DNA of 64,000 nt from Hydractinia symbiolongicarpus (taxonomy: Eukaryota; Cnidaria; Hydrozoa; Anthoathecata; Hydractiniidae): contig NC_079883.1 in NCBI RefSeq assembly GCF_029227915.1, positions 930,001 to 994,000 on the forward strand, read 5' to 3'. The position numbers were made by a program, and so were the translations under genes. Below are positions 1 to 10,880 of this stretch, piece after piece. Below the pieces are notes generated by a model, which was not told the origin of the DNA, made no database searches, and was given only the letters and a program-made list of their open reading frames with translations. The number at the start of each line of letters is the position of its first letter. Position 1 is the first letter of the stretch.

Positions 1-52
1 ATAGTCAAAAGTATACAAAGAAAGTACCCTGCGAGTAAACTCATTTCCAGAA

Positions 53-75
53 CGATTTTTTAAATTATCTTTTCA
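53..75. other. AT-rich tract of the monomer (representative)
   Basis: A run of T followed by TTAAATTA and a further T-rich stretch occurs at this place in almost every monomer. Two linked alleles exist. Copies with CCAGAACG just upstream usually read ATTATCTTTT. Copies with CCCGAACG usually read ATTATTTTTT, or in one subtype an uninterrupted T run. Rigid AT tracts of this kind often exclude or position nucleosomes; that role is inferred here. Confidence 0.6.
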
Positions 76-103
76 CCACTAAAACGCAGGAGACTTGTAG
101 TTT

Positions 104-125
104 TCAAAAATGTTTTCATTTTTGA
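104..125. other. Perfect 9-bp dyad with TTTT loop (one per monomer)
   Basis: The arms TCAAAAATG (104-112) and CATTTTTGA (117-125) are exact reverse complements separated by TTTT. The same dyad sits at the same phase in most of the 315 monomers. Some subtypes break one arm: CAGGAATG in the T-run subtype (for example near 30125), AAAAAGG near 5790, and TTTAAATTTTT near 16552, 23450 and 33790. I saw no compensating change in the opposite arm, so the sequence rather than a hairpin may be what is maintained. It could be a protein site or a cruciform; neither is shown. Confidence 0.85.
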
Positions 126-150
126 TGAGACGCTGAATAAAGGAAGTTTA

Positions 151-203
151 ATCGCCGGCAAACGAAAACCCGGGAATTCCCGTAAATCCCGGACTCCGCC
201 CGT
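151..203. other. GC-rich CpG module with four helically spaced CCCG boxes (representative)
   Basis: This third of the monomer is about 60% GC against about 30% for the rest, and has 9 of the 13 CpGs. It opens with a GCCGGC palindrome (154-159). CCCG occurs at 169, 179, 188 and 199, spacings of 10, 9 and 11, so all four face one side of the helix. Individual subtypes lose single boxes: CCTGCG loses the first, CCTGGA the third and GGCCGT the fourth. No known binding motif is recognised. Confidence 0.75.
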
Positions 204-1424
204 ATAGTCAAAAGTATACAAAGAAAATACCAAGGGAGTAAACTCATTTCCAGAACGATTTTTTAAATTATCTTTTCACCACTAAAACGCATGAGACTTG
301 TAGTTTTCAAAAATGTTTTCATTTTTGATGAGACGCTGAATAAAAAAAGGTTAATCGCCGGCAAGCGAAAACCCGCAATTTCCCGTAAATCCCGGACTCG
401 GCCCGTATAGTCAAAAGTATACAAAGAAAGTACCCTGCGAGTAAACTCATTTCCATAACGATTTTTTAAATTATCTTTTCACCACTAAAACGCATGAGAC
501 TTGTAGTTTTCAAAAATGTTTTCATTTTTGATGAGACGCTGAATAAAAGATGTTTAATCGCTGGCAAAGGAAAACCCGCGATTTCCCGTAAATCCCGGAC
601 TCGGCCCGTATAGTCAAAAGTATACAAAGAAAGTACCCAGCGAGTAAACTCATTTCCAGAACGATTTTTTAAATTATCTTTTCACCACTAAAACGCACGA
701 GACTTGTAGTTTTCAAAAATGTTTTCATTTTTGATGAGACGCTGAATAAAAGAAGTTTAATCGCCGGCAAACGAAAACCCGCGAATTCCCGTAAATCCCG
801 TGCTTGGCCCGTATAGTCGAGTATATACAAAGAAAGTACCCTGTGAGTAAACTCCTTTCCAGAACGATTTTTTATATTATCTTTTCACCACTAAAACGCA
901 TGAGACTTGTAGTTTTCAAAAATGTTTTCATTTTTGATGAGACGCTGAATAAAAGAAGTTTAATCGCCGGCAAACGAAAACCCGCGAATTCCCGTAATTC
1001 CCGGACTCGGCCCGTATAGTCAAAAGTATACAAAGAAAGTACCCAGCGAGTAAACTCATTTCCAGAACGATTTTTTAAATTATCTTTTCACCACTAAAAC
1101 GCACGAGACTTGTAGTTTTCAAAAATGTTTTCATTTTTGATGAGACGCTGAATAAAAGAAGTTTAATCGCCGGCAAACGAAAACCCGCGAATTCCCGTAA
1201 TTCCCGGACTCGGCCCGTATAGTCAAAAGTATACAAAGAAAATACCCGGGGAGTAAACTCATTTCCAGAACGATTTTTTAAATTATCTTTTCACCACTAA
1301 AACGCATGAGACTTGTAGTTTTCAAAAATGTTTTCATTTTTGATGAGACGCTGAATAAAAGAAGTTTAATCGCCGGCAAACGAAAACCCGCGAATTCCCG
1401 TAATTCCCGGACTCGGCCCGTATA

Positions 1425-2060
1425 GTCAAAAGTATACAAAGAAAATACCCAGGGAGTAAACTCATTTCCAGAACGATTTTTTAAATTATCTTTTCACCAC
1501 TAAAACGCATGAGACTTGTAGTTTTCAAAAATGTTTTCATTTTTCATGAGACGCTGAATAAAAGATGTTTAATCGCCGGCAAACGAAAACCTGCGATTTC
1601 CCGTAAATCCCGGACTCGGCCCGTATAGTCAAAAGTATACAAAGAAAGTACCCTGCGAGTAAACTCATTTCCAGAACGATTTTTTAAATTATCTTTTCAC
1701 CACTAAAACGCACGAGACTTGTAGTTTTCAAAAATGTTTTCATTTTTGATGAGACGCTGAATAAAAGAAGTTTAATCGCCGGCAAACGAAAACCCGCGAA
1801 TTCCCGTAATTCCCGGACTCGGCCCGTATAGTCAAAAGTATACAAAGAAAATACCCAGGGAGTAAACTCATTTCCAGAACGATTTTTTAAATTATCTTTT
1901 CACCACTAAAACGCATGAGACTTGTAGTTTTTAAAAATATTTTCATTTTTGATGAGACGCTGAATAAAAGAAGTTTAATCGCCGGCAAACGAAAATCCGA
2001 GATTTCCCGTAAATCCTAGACTCGGCCCGTATAGTCGAAAGTATACAGAGAAAGTACCCA
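1425..2060. repeat. 3-monomer block, copy 1 (offset 1218 bp)
   Basis: It shares rare changes with the block at about 2643-3278: CCTGCG at 1591 and 2809, TTTTTAAAAATATTTTC near 1926 and 3144, and AATCCGAG followed by CTAGACTCGG and GTCGAAAG. The offset is exactly 6 x 203. Similarity stops where copy 1 reads CCCAGGGAG with CCCGAACG and copy 2 reads CCCGGGGAG with CCAGAACG. Confidence 0.8.
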
Positions 2061-2642
2061 GGGAGTAAACTCATTTCCCGAACGATTTTTTAAATTATTT
2101 TTTCGCCACTACAACGCATGAGACTTGTAGTTTTCAAAAATGTTTTCATTTTTGATGAGACGCTGAATAAAAGAAGTTTAATCGCCGGCAAACGAAAACC
2201 CGCGATTTCCCGTAAATCCCGGGCTTGGCCCGTATAGTCAAAAGTATACAAAGAAAGTACCCTGCGAGTAAACTCATTTCCAGAACGATTTTTTAAATTA
2301 TCTTTTCACCAATAAAACGCAGGAGACTTGTAGTTTTCAAAAATGTTTTCATTTTTGATGAGACGCTGAATAAAGGAAGTTTAATCGCCGGCAAACGAAA
2401 ACCCGCGAAATCCCGTAAATCCCGGACTCCGCCCGTATAGTCAAAAGTATACAAAGAAAATACCCAGGGAGTAAACTCATTTCCAGAACGATTTTTTAAA
2501 TTATCTTTTCACCACTAAAACGCATGAGACTTGTAGTTTTCAAAAATGTTTTCATTTTTGATGAGACGCTGAATAAAAGAAGTTTAATCGCCGGCAAACG
2601 AAAATCCGAGATTTCCCGTAAATCCTAAACTCGGCCCGTATA

Positions 2643-3278
2643 GTCAAAAGTATACAAAGAAAATACCCAGGGAGTAAACTCATTTCCAGAACGATTTTTT
2701 AAATTATCTTTTCACCACTAAAACGCATGAGACTTGTAGTTTTCAAAAATGTTTTCATTTTTGATGAGACGCTGAATAAAAGATGTTTAATCGCCGGCAA
2801 ACGAAAACCTGCGATTTCTCGTAAATCCCGGACTCGGCCCGTATAGTCAAAAGTATACAAAGAAAGTACCCTGCGAGTAAACTCATTTCCAGAACGATTT
2901 TTTAAATTATCTTTTCACCACTAAAACGCACGAGACTTGTAGTTTTCAAAAATGTTTTCATTTTTGATGAGACGCTGAATAAAAGAAGTTTAATCGCCGG
3001 CAAACGAAAACCCGCAAATTCCCGTAATTCCCGGACTCGGCCCGTATAGTCAAAAGTATACAAAGAAAATACCCAGGGAGTAAACTCATTTCCAGAACGA
3101 TTTTTTAAATTATCTTTTCACCACTAAAACGCATGAGACTTGTAGTTTTTAAAAATATTTTCATTTTTGATGAGACGCTGAATAAAAGAAGTTTATTCGC
3201 CGGCAAACGAAAATCCGAGATTTCCCGGAAATCCTAGACTCGGCCCGTATAGTCGAAAGTATACAGAGAAAATACCCG
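2643..3278. repeat. 3-monomer block, copy 2 (offset 1218 bp)
   Basis: Partner of the block at 1425-2060. A third monomer of the AATCCGAG type lies between them at 2602, 609 bp (3 x 203) from each neighbour. The rare subtype therefore recurs every three monomers here, the remnant of a 3-mer or 6-mer order. Copy 2 has private changes, for example TTTATTCGCC near 3192. Confidence 0.75.
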
Positions 3279-4390
3279 GGGAGTAAACTCATTTCCAGAA
3301 CGATTTTTTAAATTATCTTTTCACCACTAAAACGCATGAGACTTGTAGTTTTCAAAAATGTTTTCATTTTTGATGAGACGCTGATAAAAGATGTTTAATC
3401 GCCGGCAAACGAAAACCCGCGATTTCCCGTAAATCCCGGGCTTGGCCCGTATAGTCGAATATATACGAAGAAATTACCCTGTGAGTAAACTCATTTCCAG
3501 AACGATTTTTTAAATTATCTTTTCACTACTAAAACGCATGAGACTTGTAGTTTTCAAAAATGTTTTCATTTTTGATAAGACGCTGAATAAAGGAAGTTTA
3601 ATCGCCGGCAAGCGAAAACCCGCGATTTCCCGTAAATCCCGGACTCGGCCCGTATAGTCAAAAGTATACAAAGAAAGTACCCTGCGAGTAAACTCATTTC
3701 CAGAACGATTTTTTAAATTATCTTTTCACCACTAAAACGCATGAGACTTGTAGTTTTCAAAAATGTTTTCATTTTTGATGAGACGCTGAATAAAAGATGT
3801 TTAATAGCCAGCAAACGAAAACCCGCGATTTATCGTAAATCCCGGGCTTGGCCCGTATAGTCGAATATATACGAAGAAATTACCCTGTGAGTAAACTCAT
3901 TTCCAGAACGATTTTTTAAATTATCTTTTCACCACTAAAACGCATGAGACTTGTAGTTTTCAAAAATGTTTTCATTTTTGATGAGACGCTGAATAAAAGA
4001 AGTTTAATCGCCGGCAAACGAAAACCCGCGAATTCCCGTAATTCCCGGACTCGGCCCGTATAGTCAAAAGTATACAAAGAAAATACCCAGGGAGTAAACT
4101 CATTTCCAGAACGATTTTTTAAATTATCTTTTGACCACTAAAACGCATGAGACTTGTAGTTTTCAAAAATGTTTTCATTTTTGATGAGACGCTGAATAAA
4201 AGATGTTTAATCGCCGGCAAACGAAAACCCGCGATTTCCCGTAAATCCCGAACTCGGCCCGTATAGTCAAAAGTATACAAAGAAAGTACCCTGCGAGTAA
4301 ACTCATTTCCAGAACGATTTTTTAAATTATCTTTTCACCACTAAAACGCACGAGACTTGTAGTTTTCAAAAATGTTTTCATTTTTGATGA

Positions 4391-4715
4391 GACGCCGAAT
4401 AAAAGAAGTTTATTCGCTGGCAAACGAAAAACCGCGATTTCCCGTAAACCCCGGACTCGGCCCGTATAGTCAAAAGTATACAAAGAAAGTACCCTGCGAG
4501 TAAACTCATTTCCAGAACGATTTTTTAAATTATCTTTTCACTACTAAAACGCACGAGACTTGTAGTTTTCAAAAATGTTTTCATTTTTAATGAGACGCTG
4601 AATAAAAGAATTTTAATCGCCGGCAAACGAAAACCCGCAATTTCTCGTAAATTCCGTGCTTGGCTCGTATAGTCGAGTATATACAAAGAAAGTACCCTGT
4701 CAGTAAACTCCTTTC
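4391..4715. repeat. Duplicated segment, offset 2030 bp, copy 1
   Basis: GACGCCG, then CGCTGGC and AAAACCGCG, is shared with 6421-6745. The offset is 10 x 203. Similarity breaks in the AT tract, where copy 1 reads TTAAATTA and copy 2 reads TTATATTA. Confidence 0.75.
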
Positions 4716-5790
4716 CAGAACGATTTTTTAAATTATCTTTTCACCACTAAAACGCACGAGACTTGTAGTTTTCAAAAATGTTTTCATTTTTAATGAGACG
4801 CTGAATAAAAGAAGTTTAATCGCCGGCAAACGAAAACCCGCGAATTCCCGTAAATCCCGAACTCGGCCCGTATAGTCAAAAGTATACAAAGAAAATACCC
4901 AGGGAGTAAACTCATTTCCAGAACGATTTTTTAAATTATCTTTTCACCACTAAAACGCATGAGACTTGTAGTTTTTAAAAATGTTTTCATTTTTGATAAG
5001 ACGCTGAATAAAAGATGTTTAATCGCCGGCAAACGAAAACCCGCGATTTCCCGTAAATCCTGGACTCGGCCCGTATAGTCAAAAGTATACAAAGAAAGTA
5101 CCCAGGGAGTAAACTCATTTCCAGAACGATTTTTTAAATTATCTTTTCACCACTAAAACGCACGAGACTTGTAGTTTTCAAAAATGTTTTCATTTTTGAT
5201 GAGACGCTGAATAAAAGAAGTTTAATCGCCGGCAAACGAAAACCCGCAAATTCCCGTACATCCCGGACACGGCCCGTATAGTCAAAAGTATACAAAGAAA
5301 TTACGCAGGGAGTTAACTCATTTCCAGAACGATTTTTTAAATTAACTTTTCACCACTAAAACGCACGAGACTTGTAGTTTTCAAAAATGTTTTCATTTTT
5401 GATGAGACGCTGAATTAAAGATGTTTAATCGCCGGCAAACGAAAACCCGCGATTTCCCGTAAATCCCGGACTCGGCCCGTATAGTCAAAAGTTTACAAAG
5501 AAAGTGCCCAGGGAGTAAACTCATTTCCCGAACGATTTTTTAAATTTTTTTTTCACCACTAAAACACATGAGACTTGTAGTTTTCAGGAATGTTTTCATT
5601 TTTGATGAGACGCTTAATGAAAGAAGTTTAATCGCCGGCAAACGAAAACCCGCGATTTCCCGTAAATCCCGGGCTTGGCCCGTATATTCGTATGTATACA
5701 AAGAAAGTACCCTGTCAGTAAACTCCTTTCCAGAACGATTTTTTATATTATCTTTTCACCACTAAAACGCATGAGACTTGTAGTTTTCAA
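4716..5790. repeat. Duplicated segment, offset 2233 bp, copy 1
   Basis: Matches about 6949-8023 at 11 x 203. Shared rare markers are CCCGTACATCCCGGACACGG, the ATTACGCAGGGAG monomer, GAATTAAAG, and the T-run monomer with CACATG (5565 and 7798). One difference seen is TTAACTTTTC near 5343 against TTATCTTTTC near 7576. Confidence 0.85.
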
Positions 5791-7900
5791 AAAGGTTTTC
5801 ATTTTTGATGAGACGCTGAATAAAAGAATTTTAATCGCCGGCAAACGAAAACCCGCAATTTCCCGTAAATTCCGTGCTTGGCTCGTATAGTCGAGTATAT
5901 ACAAAGAAAGTACCCTGTCAGTAAACTCATTTCCAGAACGATTTTTTAAATTATCTTTTCACCACTAAAACGCACGAGACTTGTAGTTTTCAAAAATGTT
6001 TTCATTTTTGATGAGACGCTGAATAAAAGAAGTTTAATCGCCGGCAAACGAAAACCCGCGATTTCCCGTAAATCCCGGGCTTCGCCCGTATATTCGTATA
6101 CATACAAAGAAAGTACCCTGTGAGTAAACTCATTTTCCGAACGATTTTTTAAATTATTTTTTCACCACTAAAACGCATGAGACTTGTAGTTTTCAAAAAG
6201 GTTTTCATTTTTGATGAGACGCTGAATAAAAGAATTTTAATCGCCGGCAAACGAAAACCTGCAATTTCCCGTAAATTCCGTGCTTGGCTCGTATAGTCGA
6301 GTATATACAAAGAAAGTACCCTGTCAGTAAACTCCTTTCCAGAACGATTTTTTATATTATCTTTTCACCACTAAAACGCATGAGACTTGTAGTTTTCAAA
6401 AATGTTTTCATTTTTGATGAGACGCCGAATAAAAGAAGTTTAATCGCTGGCAAACGAAAAACCGCGATTTCCCGTAAACCCCGGACTCGGCCCGTATAGT
6501 CAAAAGTATACAAAGAAAGTACCCTGCGAGTAAACTCATTTCCAGAACGATTTTTTAAATTATCTTTTCACTACTAAAACGCACGAGACTTGTAGTTTTC
6601 AAAAATGTTTTCATTTTTAATGAGACGCTGAATAAAAGAATTTTAATCGCCGGCAAACGAAAACCCGCAATTTCTCGTAAATTCCGTGCTTGGCTCGTAT
6701 AGTCGAGTATATACAAAGAAAGTACCCTGTCAGTAAACTCCTTTCCAGAAGGATTTTTTATATTATCTTTTCACCACTAAAACGCATGAGACTTGTAGTT
6801 TTCAAAAATGTTTTCATTTTTGATGAGACGCCGAATAAAAGAAGTTTAATCGCCGGCAAACGAAAACCCGCGATTTCCCGTAAACCCCGGACTCGGCCCG
6901 TATAGTCAAAAGTATACAAAGAAAGTACCCTGCGAGTAAACTCATTTCCAGAACGATTTTTTAAATTATCTTTTCACCACTAAAACGCACGAGACTTGTA
7001 GTTTTCAAAAATGTTTTCATTTTTAATGAGACGCTGAATAAAAGAAGTTTAATCGCCGGCAAACGAAAACCCGCGAATTCCCGTAAATCCCGAACTCGGC
7101 CCGTATAGTCAAAAGTATACAAAGAAAATACCCAGGGAGTAAACTCATTTCCAGAACGATTTTTTAAATTATCTTTTCACCACTAAAACGCATGAGACTT
7201 GTAGTTTTTAAAAATGTTTTCATTTTTGATAAGACGCTGAATAAAAGATGTTTAATCGCCGGCAAACGAAAACCCGCGATTTCCCGTAAATCCTGGACTC
7301 GGCCCGTATAGTCAAAAGTATACAAAGAAAGTACCCAGGGAGTAAACTCATTTCCAGAACGATTTTTTAAATTATCTTTTCACCACTAAAACGCACGAGA
7401 CTTGTAGTTTTCAAAAATGTTTTCATTTTTGATGAGACGCTGAATAAAAGAAGTTTAATCGCCGGCAAACGAAAACCCGCAAATTCCCGTACATCCCGGA
7501 CACGGCCCGTATAGTCAAAAGTATACAAAGAAATTACGCAGGGAGTTAACTCATTTCCAGAACGATTTTTTAAATTATCTTTTCACCACTAAAACGCACG
7601 AGACTTGTAGTTTTCAAAAATGTTTTCATTTTTGATGAGACGCTGAATTAAAGATGTTTAATCGCCGGCAAACGAAAACCCGCGATTTCCCGTAAATCCC
7701 GGACTCGGCCCGTATAGTCAAAAGTTTACAAAGAAAGTGCCCAGGGAGTAAACTCATTTCCCGAACGATTTTTTAAATTTTTTTTTCACCACTAAAACAC
7801 ATGAGACTTGTAGTTTTCAGGAATGTTTTCATTTTTGATGAGACGCTTAATGAAAGAAGTTTAATCGCCGGCAAACGAAAACCCGCGATTTCCCGTAAAT
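5760..7900. repeat. Duplicated segment, offset 2639 bp, copy 1
   Basis: Pairs with about 8399-10539 at 13 monomers; the offset becomes 2638 near the right end. Shared marks are the AAAAAGG monomer, GGGCTTCGCCC with an ATTCG start, the CCTGTCAG monomers, CCCGAACTCGG and the T-run monomer. It overlaps the 2233-bp pair, so the events were successive. Confidence 0.8.
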
Positions 7901-8023
7901 CCCGGGCTTGGCCCGTATATTCGTATGTATACAAAGAAAGTACCCTGTCAGTAAACTCCTTTCCAGAACGATTTTTTATATTATCTTTTCACCACTAAAA
8001 CGCATGAGACTTGTAGTTTTCAA
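6949..8023. repeat. Duplicated segment, offset 2233 bp, copy 2
   Basis: Second copy of 4716-5790. It follows one extra monomer (6690-6893) relative to the 2030-bp pairing. This is the pattern left by an unequal exchange out of register by one monomer. The end is set where copy 1 carries AAAAAGG and this copy carries AAAAATG. Confidence 0.85.
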
Positions 8024-8398
8024 AAATGTTTTCATTTTTGATGAGACGCCGAATAAAAGAAGTTTAATCGCCGGCAAACGAAAACCCGCGATTTCCCGTA
8101 AATCACGGACTTGGCCCGTATAGGCAAAAGTATACAAAGAAAATACCCAGGGAGTTAACTCATTTCCCGAACGATTTTTTAAATTATTTTTTCACCACTA
8201 AAACGTATGAGACTTGTAGTTTTCAAAAATGTTTTCATTTTTGATGAGACGCTTAATGAAAGAAGTTTAATCGCCGGCAAACGAAAACCCGCGATTTCCC
8301 GTAAATCCCGGGCTTGGCCCGTATATTCGTATGTATACAAAGAAAGTACCCTGTGAGTAAACTCATTTCCCGAACGATTTTTTAAATTATTTTTTCAC

Positions 8399-10539
8399 CA
8401 CTAAAACGCATGAGACTTGTAGTTTTCAAAAAGGTTTTCATTTTTGATGAGACGCTGAATAAAAGAATTTTAATCGCCGGCAAACGAAAACCCGCAATTT
8501 CCCGTAAATTCCGTGCTTGGCTCGTATAGTCGAGTATATACAAAGAAAGTACCCTGTCAGTAAACTCATTTCCAGAACGATTTTTTAAATTATCTTTTCA
8601 CCACTAAAACGCACGAGACTTGTAGTTTTCAAAAATGTTTTCATTTTTGATGAGACGCTGAATAAAAGAAGTTTAATCGCCGGCAAACGAAAACCCGCGA
8701 TTTCCTGTAAATCCCGGGCTTCGCCCGTATATTCGCATACATACAAAGAAAGTACCCTGTGAGTAAACTCATTTCCCGAACGATTTTTTAAATTATTTTT
8801 TCACCACTAAAACGCATGAGACTTGTAGTTTTCAAAAAGGTTTTCATTTTTGATGAGACGCTGAATAAAAGAATTTTAATCGCCGGCAAACGAAAACCCG
8901 CAATTTCCCGTAAATTCCGTGCTTGGCTCGTATAGTGGAGTATATACAAAGAAAGTACCCTGTCAGTAAACTCCTTTCCAGAACGATTTTTTATATTATC
9001 TTTTCACCACTAAAACGCATGAGACTTGTAGTTTTCAAAAATGTTTTCATTTTTGATGAGACGCCGAATAAAAGAAGTTTAATCGCTGGCAAACGAAAAA
9101 CCGCGATTTCCCGTAAACCCCGGACTCGGCCCGTATAGTCAAAAGTATACAAAGAAATTACCCTGCGAGTAAACTCATTTCCAGAACGATTTTTTAAATT
9201 ATCTTTTCACCACTAAAACGCACGAGACTTGTAGTTTTCAAAAATGTTTTCATATTTAATGAGACGCTGAATAAAAGAATTTTAATCGCCGGCAAACGAA
9301 AACCCGCAATTTCTCGTAAATTCCGTGCTTGGCTCGTATAGTCGAGTATATACAAAGAAAGTACCCTGTCAGTAAACTCCTTTCCAGAACGATTTTTTAT
9401 ATTATCTTTTCACCACTAAAACGCATGAGACTTGTAGTTTTCAAAAATGTTTTCATTTTTGATGAGACGCCGAATAAAAGAAGTTTAATCGCCGGCAAAC
9501 GAAAACCCGCGATTTCCCGTAAACCCCGGACTCGGCCCGTATAGTCAAAAGTATACAAAGAAAGTACCCTGCGAGTAAACTCATTTCCAGAACGATTTTT
9601 TAAATTATCTTTTCACCACTAAAACGCACGAGACTTGTAGTTTTCAAAAATGTTTTCATTTTTAATGAGACGCTGAATAAAAGAAGTTTAATCGCCGGCA
9701 AACGAAAACCCGCGAATTCCCGTAAATCCCGAACTCGGCCCGTATAGTCAAAAGTATACAAAGAAAATACCCAGGGAGTAAACTCATTTCCAGAACGATT
9801 TTTTAAATTATCTTTTCACCACTAAAACGCATGAGACTTGTAGTTTTTAAAAATGTTTTCATTTTTGATAAGACGCTGAATAAAAGATGTTTAATCGCCG
9901 GCAAACGAAAACCCGCGATTTCCCGTAAATCCTGGACTCGGCCCGTATAGTCAAAAGTATACAAAGAAAGTACCCTGCCAGTAAACTCATTTCCAGAACG
10001 ATTTTTTAAATTATCTTTTCACCACTAAAACGCACGAGACTTGTAGTTTTCAAAAATGTTTTCATTTTTGATGAGACGCTGAATAAAAGAAGTTTAATCG
10101 CCGGCAAACGAAAACCCGCAAATTCCCGTAAATCCCGGACTCGGCCCGTATAGTCAAAAGTATACAAAGAAATTACGCAGGGAGTAAACTCATTTCCAGA
10201 ACGATTTTTTAAATTAACTTTTCACCACTAAAACGCACGAGACTTGTAGTTTTCAAAAATGTTTTCATTTTTGATGAGACGCTGAATTAAAGATGTTTAA
10301 TTGCCGGCAAACGAAAACCCGCGATTTCCGTAAATCCTGGACTCGGCCCGTATAGTCAAAAGTATACAAAGAAAGTACCCAGGGAGTAAACTCATTTCCC
10401 GAACGATTTTTTAAATTTTGTTTTCACCACTAAAACACATGAGACTTGTAGTTTTCAGGAATGTTTTCATTTTTGATGAGACGCTCAATGAAAGAAGTTT
10501 AATCGCCGGCAAACTAAAACCCGAGATTTCCCGTAAATC
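8399..10539. repeat. Duplicated segment, offset 2639 bp, copy 2
   Basis: Second copy of 5760-7900. Differences seen include TTTCCTGTAAAT near 8702, GTGGAGTAT near 8936, CATATTTAAT near 9251 and CCCTGCCAG near 9973. It therefore has its own small set of private changes. Confidence 0.8.
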
Positions 10540-10880
10540 CCGGGCTTGGCCCGTATATTCGTATGTATACAAAGAAAGTACCCTGTGAGTAAACTCATTT
10601 CCCGAACGATTTTTTAAATTATTTTTTCACCACTAAAACGCATGAGACTTGTAGTTTTCAAAAAGGTTTTCATTTTTGATGAGACGCTGAATAAAAGAAT
10701 TTTAATCGCCGGCAAACGAAAACCCGCAATTTCCCGTAAATCCCGTGCTTGGCTCGTATAGTCGAGTATATACAAAGAAAGTACCCTGTCAGTAAACTCC
10801 TTTCCAGAACGATTTTTTATATTATCTTTTCACCACTAAAACGCATGAGACTTGTAGTTTTCAAAAATGTTTTCATTTTT

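Larger units (their letters stand above)
1..203. repeat. Reference monomer and its anatomy
   Basis: The first monomer is used to define phase. Positions 1-20 hold a short GTATAC palindrome (11-16). Positions 21-50 are the most subtype-variable part (CCCTGCGAG against CCCAGGGAG, and CCAGAACG against CCCGAACG). Positions 51-75 are a T-rich and A-rich stretch around TTAAATTA. Positions 81-103 (AAACGCAYGAGACTTGTAG) are nearly constant, with a C/T subtype site. Positions 104-125 are a perfect dyad. Positions 126-150 carry subtype differences (GACGCTG, GACGCAG, GACGCGG, GACGCCG). Positions 151-203 are GC-rich with CCCG boxes. This copy has private changes: CGCAGGAG near 87, AAGGAAG near 141 and CCGGGAATT near 170. 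Confidence 0.95.
1..4270. repeat. Region I: loosely ordered monomers
   Basis: About 21 monomers in which subtype order is only partly periodic. Most are of the CCCTGCGAG/CGCACGAG type or the CCCAGGGAG/CGCATGAG type. Private changes are common, such as the GTCGAATATATACG monomers near 3450 and 3860. The only clear internal order is a 3-mer duplicated 1218 bp away. This looks like an older or less homogenised part of the array. Confidence 0.75.
4271..10880. repeat. Region II: overlapping multi-monomer duplications
   Basis: About 33 monomers that can be explained by overlapping duplications at 2030, 2233 and 2639 bp (10, 11 and 13 monomers). Typical subtypes are the GTCGAGTATATAC monomer with CCTGTCAG and CTCCTTTCC, the AAAAAGG monomer, and the T-run monomer with ACACATGAG and CAGGAATG (CACATG at 5565, 7798 and 10436). 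Confidence 0.8.

Noticed and set aside
11-16. GTATAC, and GTATATAC in one subtype, as a TATA box or promoter
   Set aside because: A six- to eight-base palindrome in AT-rich DNA with no associated gene or other promoter element is not enough.
104-125. Rho-independent terminator
   Set aside because: The dyad is almost all A/T, its loop rather than its tail is T-rich, and it recurs every 203 bp in gene-free DNA.
151-203. CENP-B box
   Set aside because: On both strands I looked for TTCG, four bases, A, two bases, CGGG. The closest stretch, on the minus strand around GTTTGCCGGCGATT, lacks the A and has GCGA in place of CGGG. No canonical box was found.
804-1019. 71-aa plus-strand open frame with a TTG start, repeated at many sites (such as 6284, 9329, 20688 and 37115)
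   Set aside because: It is the satellite monomer read through one lost stop. It is longer than one monomer by only 13 bp, ends at a fixed TAG, has no recognisable domain, and copies vary as the surrounding DNA does.
5568-5765. 65-aa plus-strand frames (5568, 7801, 11048), the 68-aa minus-strand frame at 41499 and the 81-aa plus-strand frame at 42187
   Set aside because: All are satellite sequence in shifted frames and depend on single subtype variants. No family resemblance was seen.
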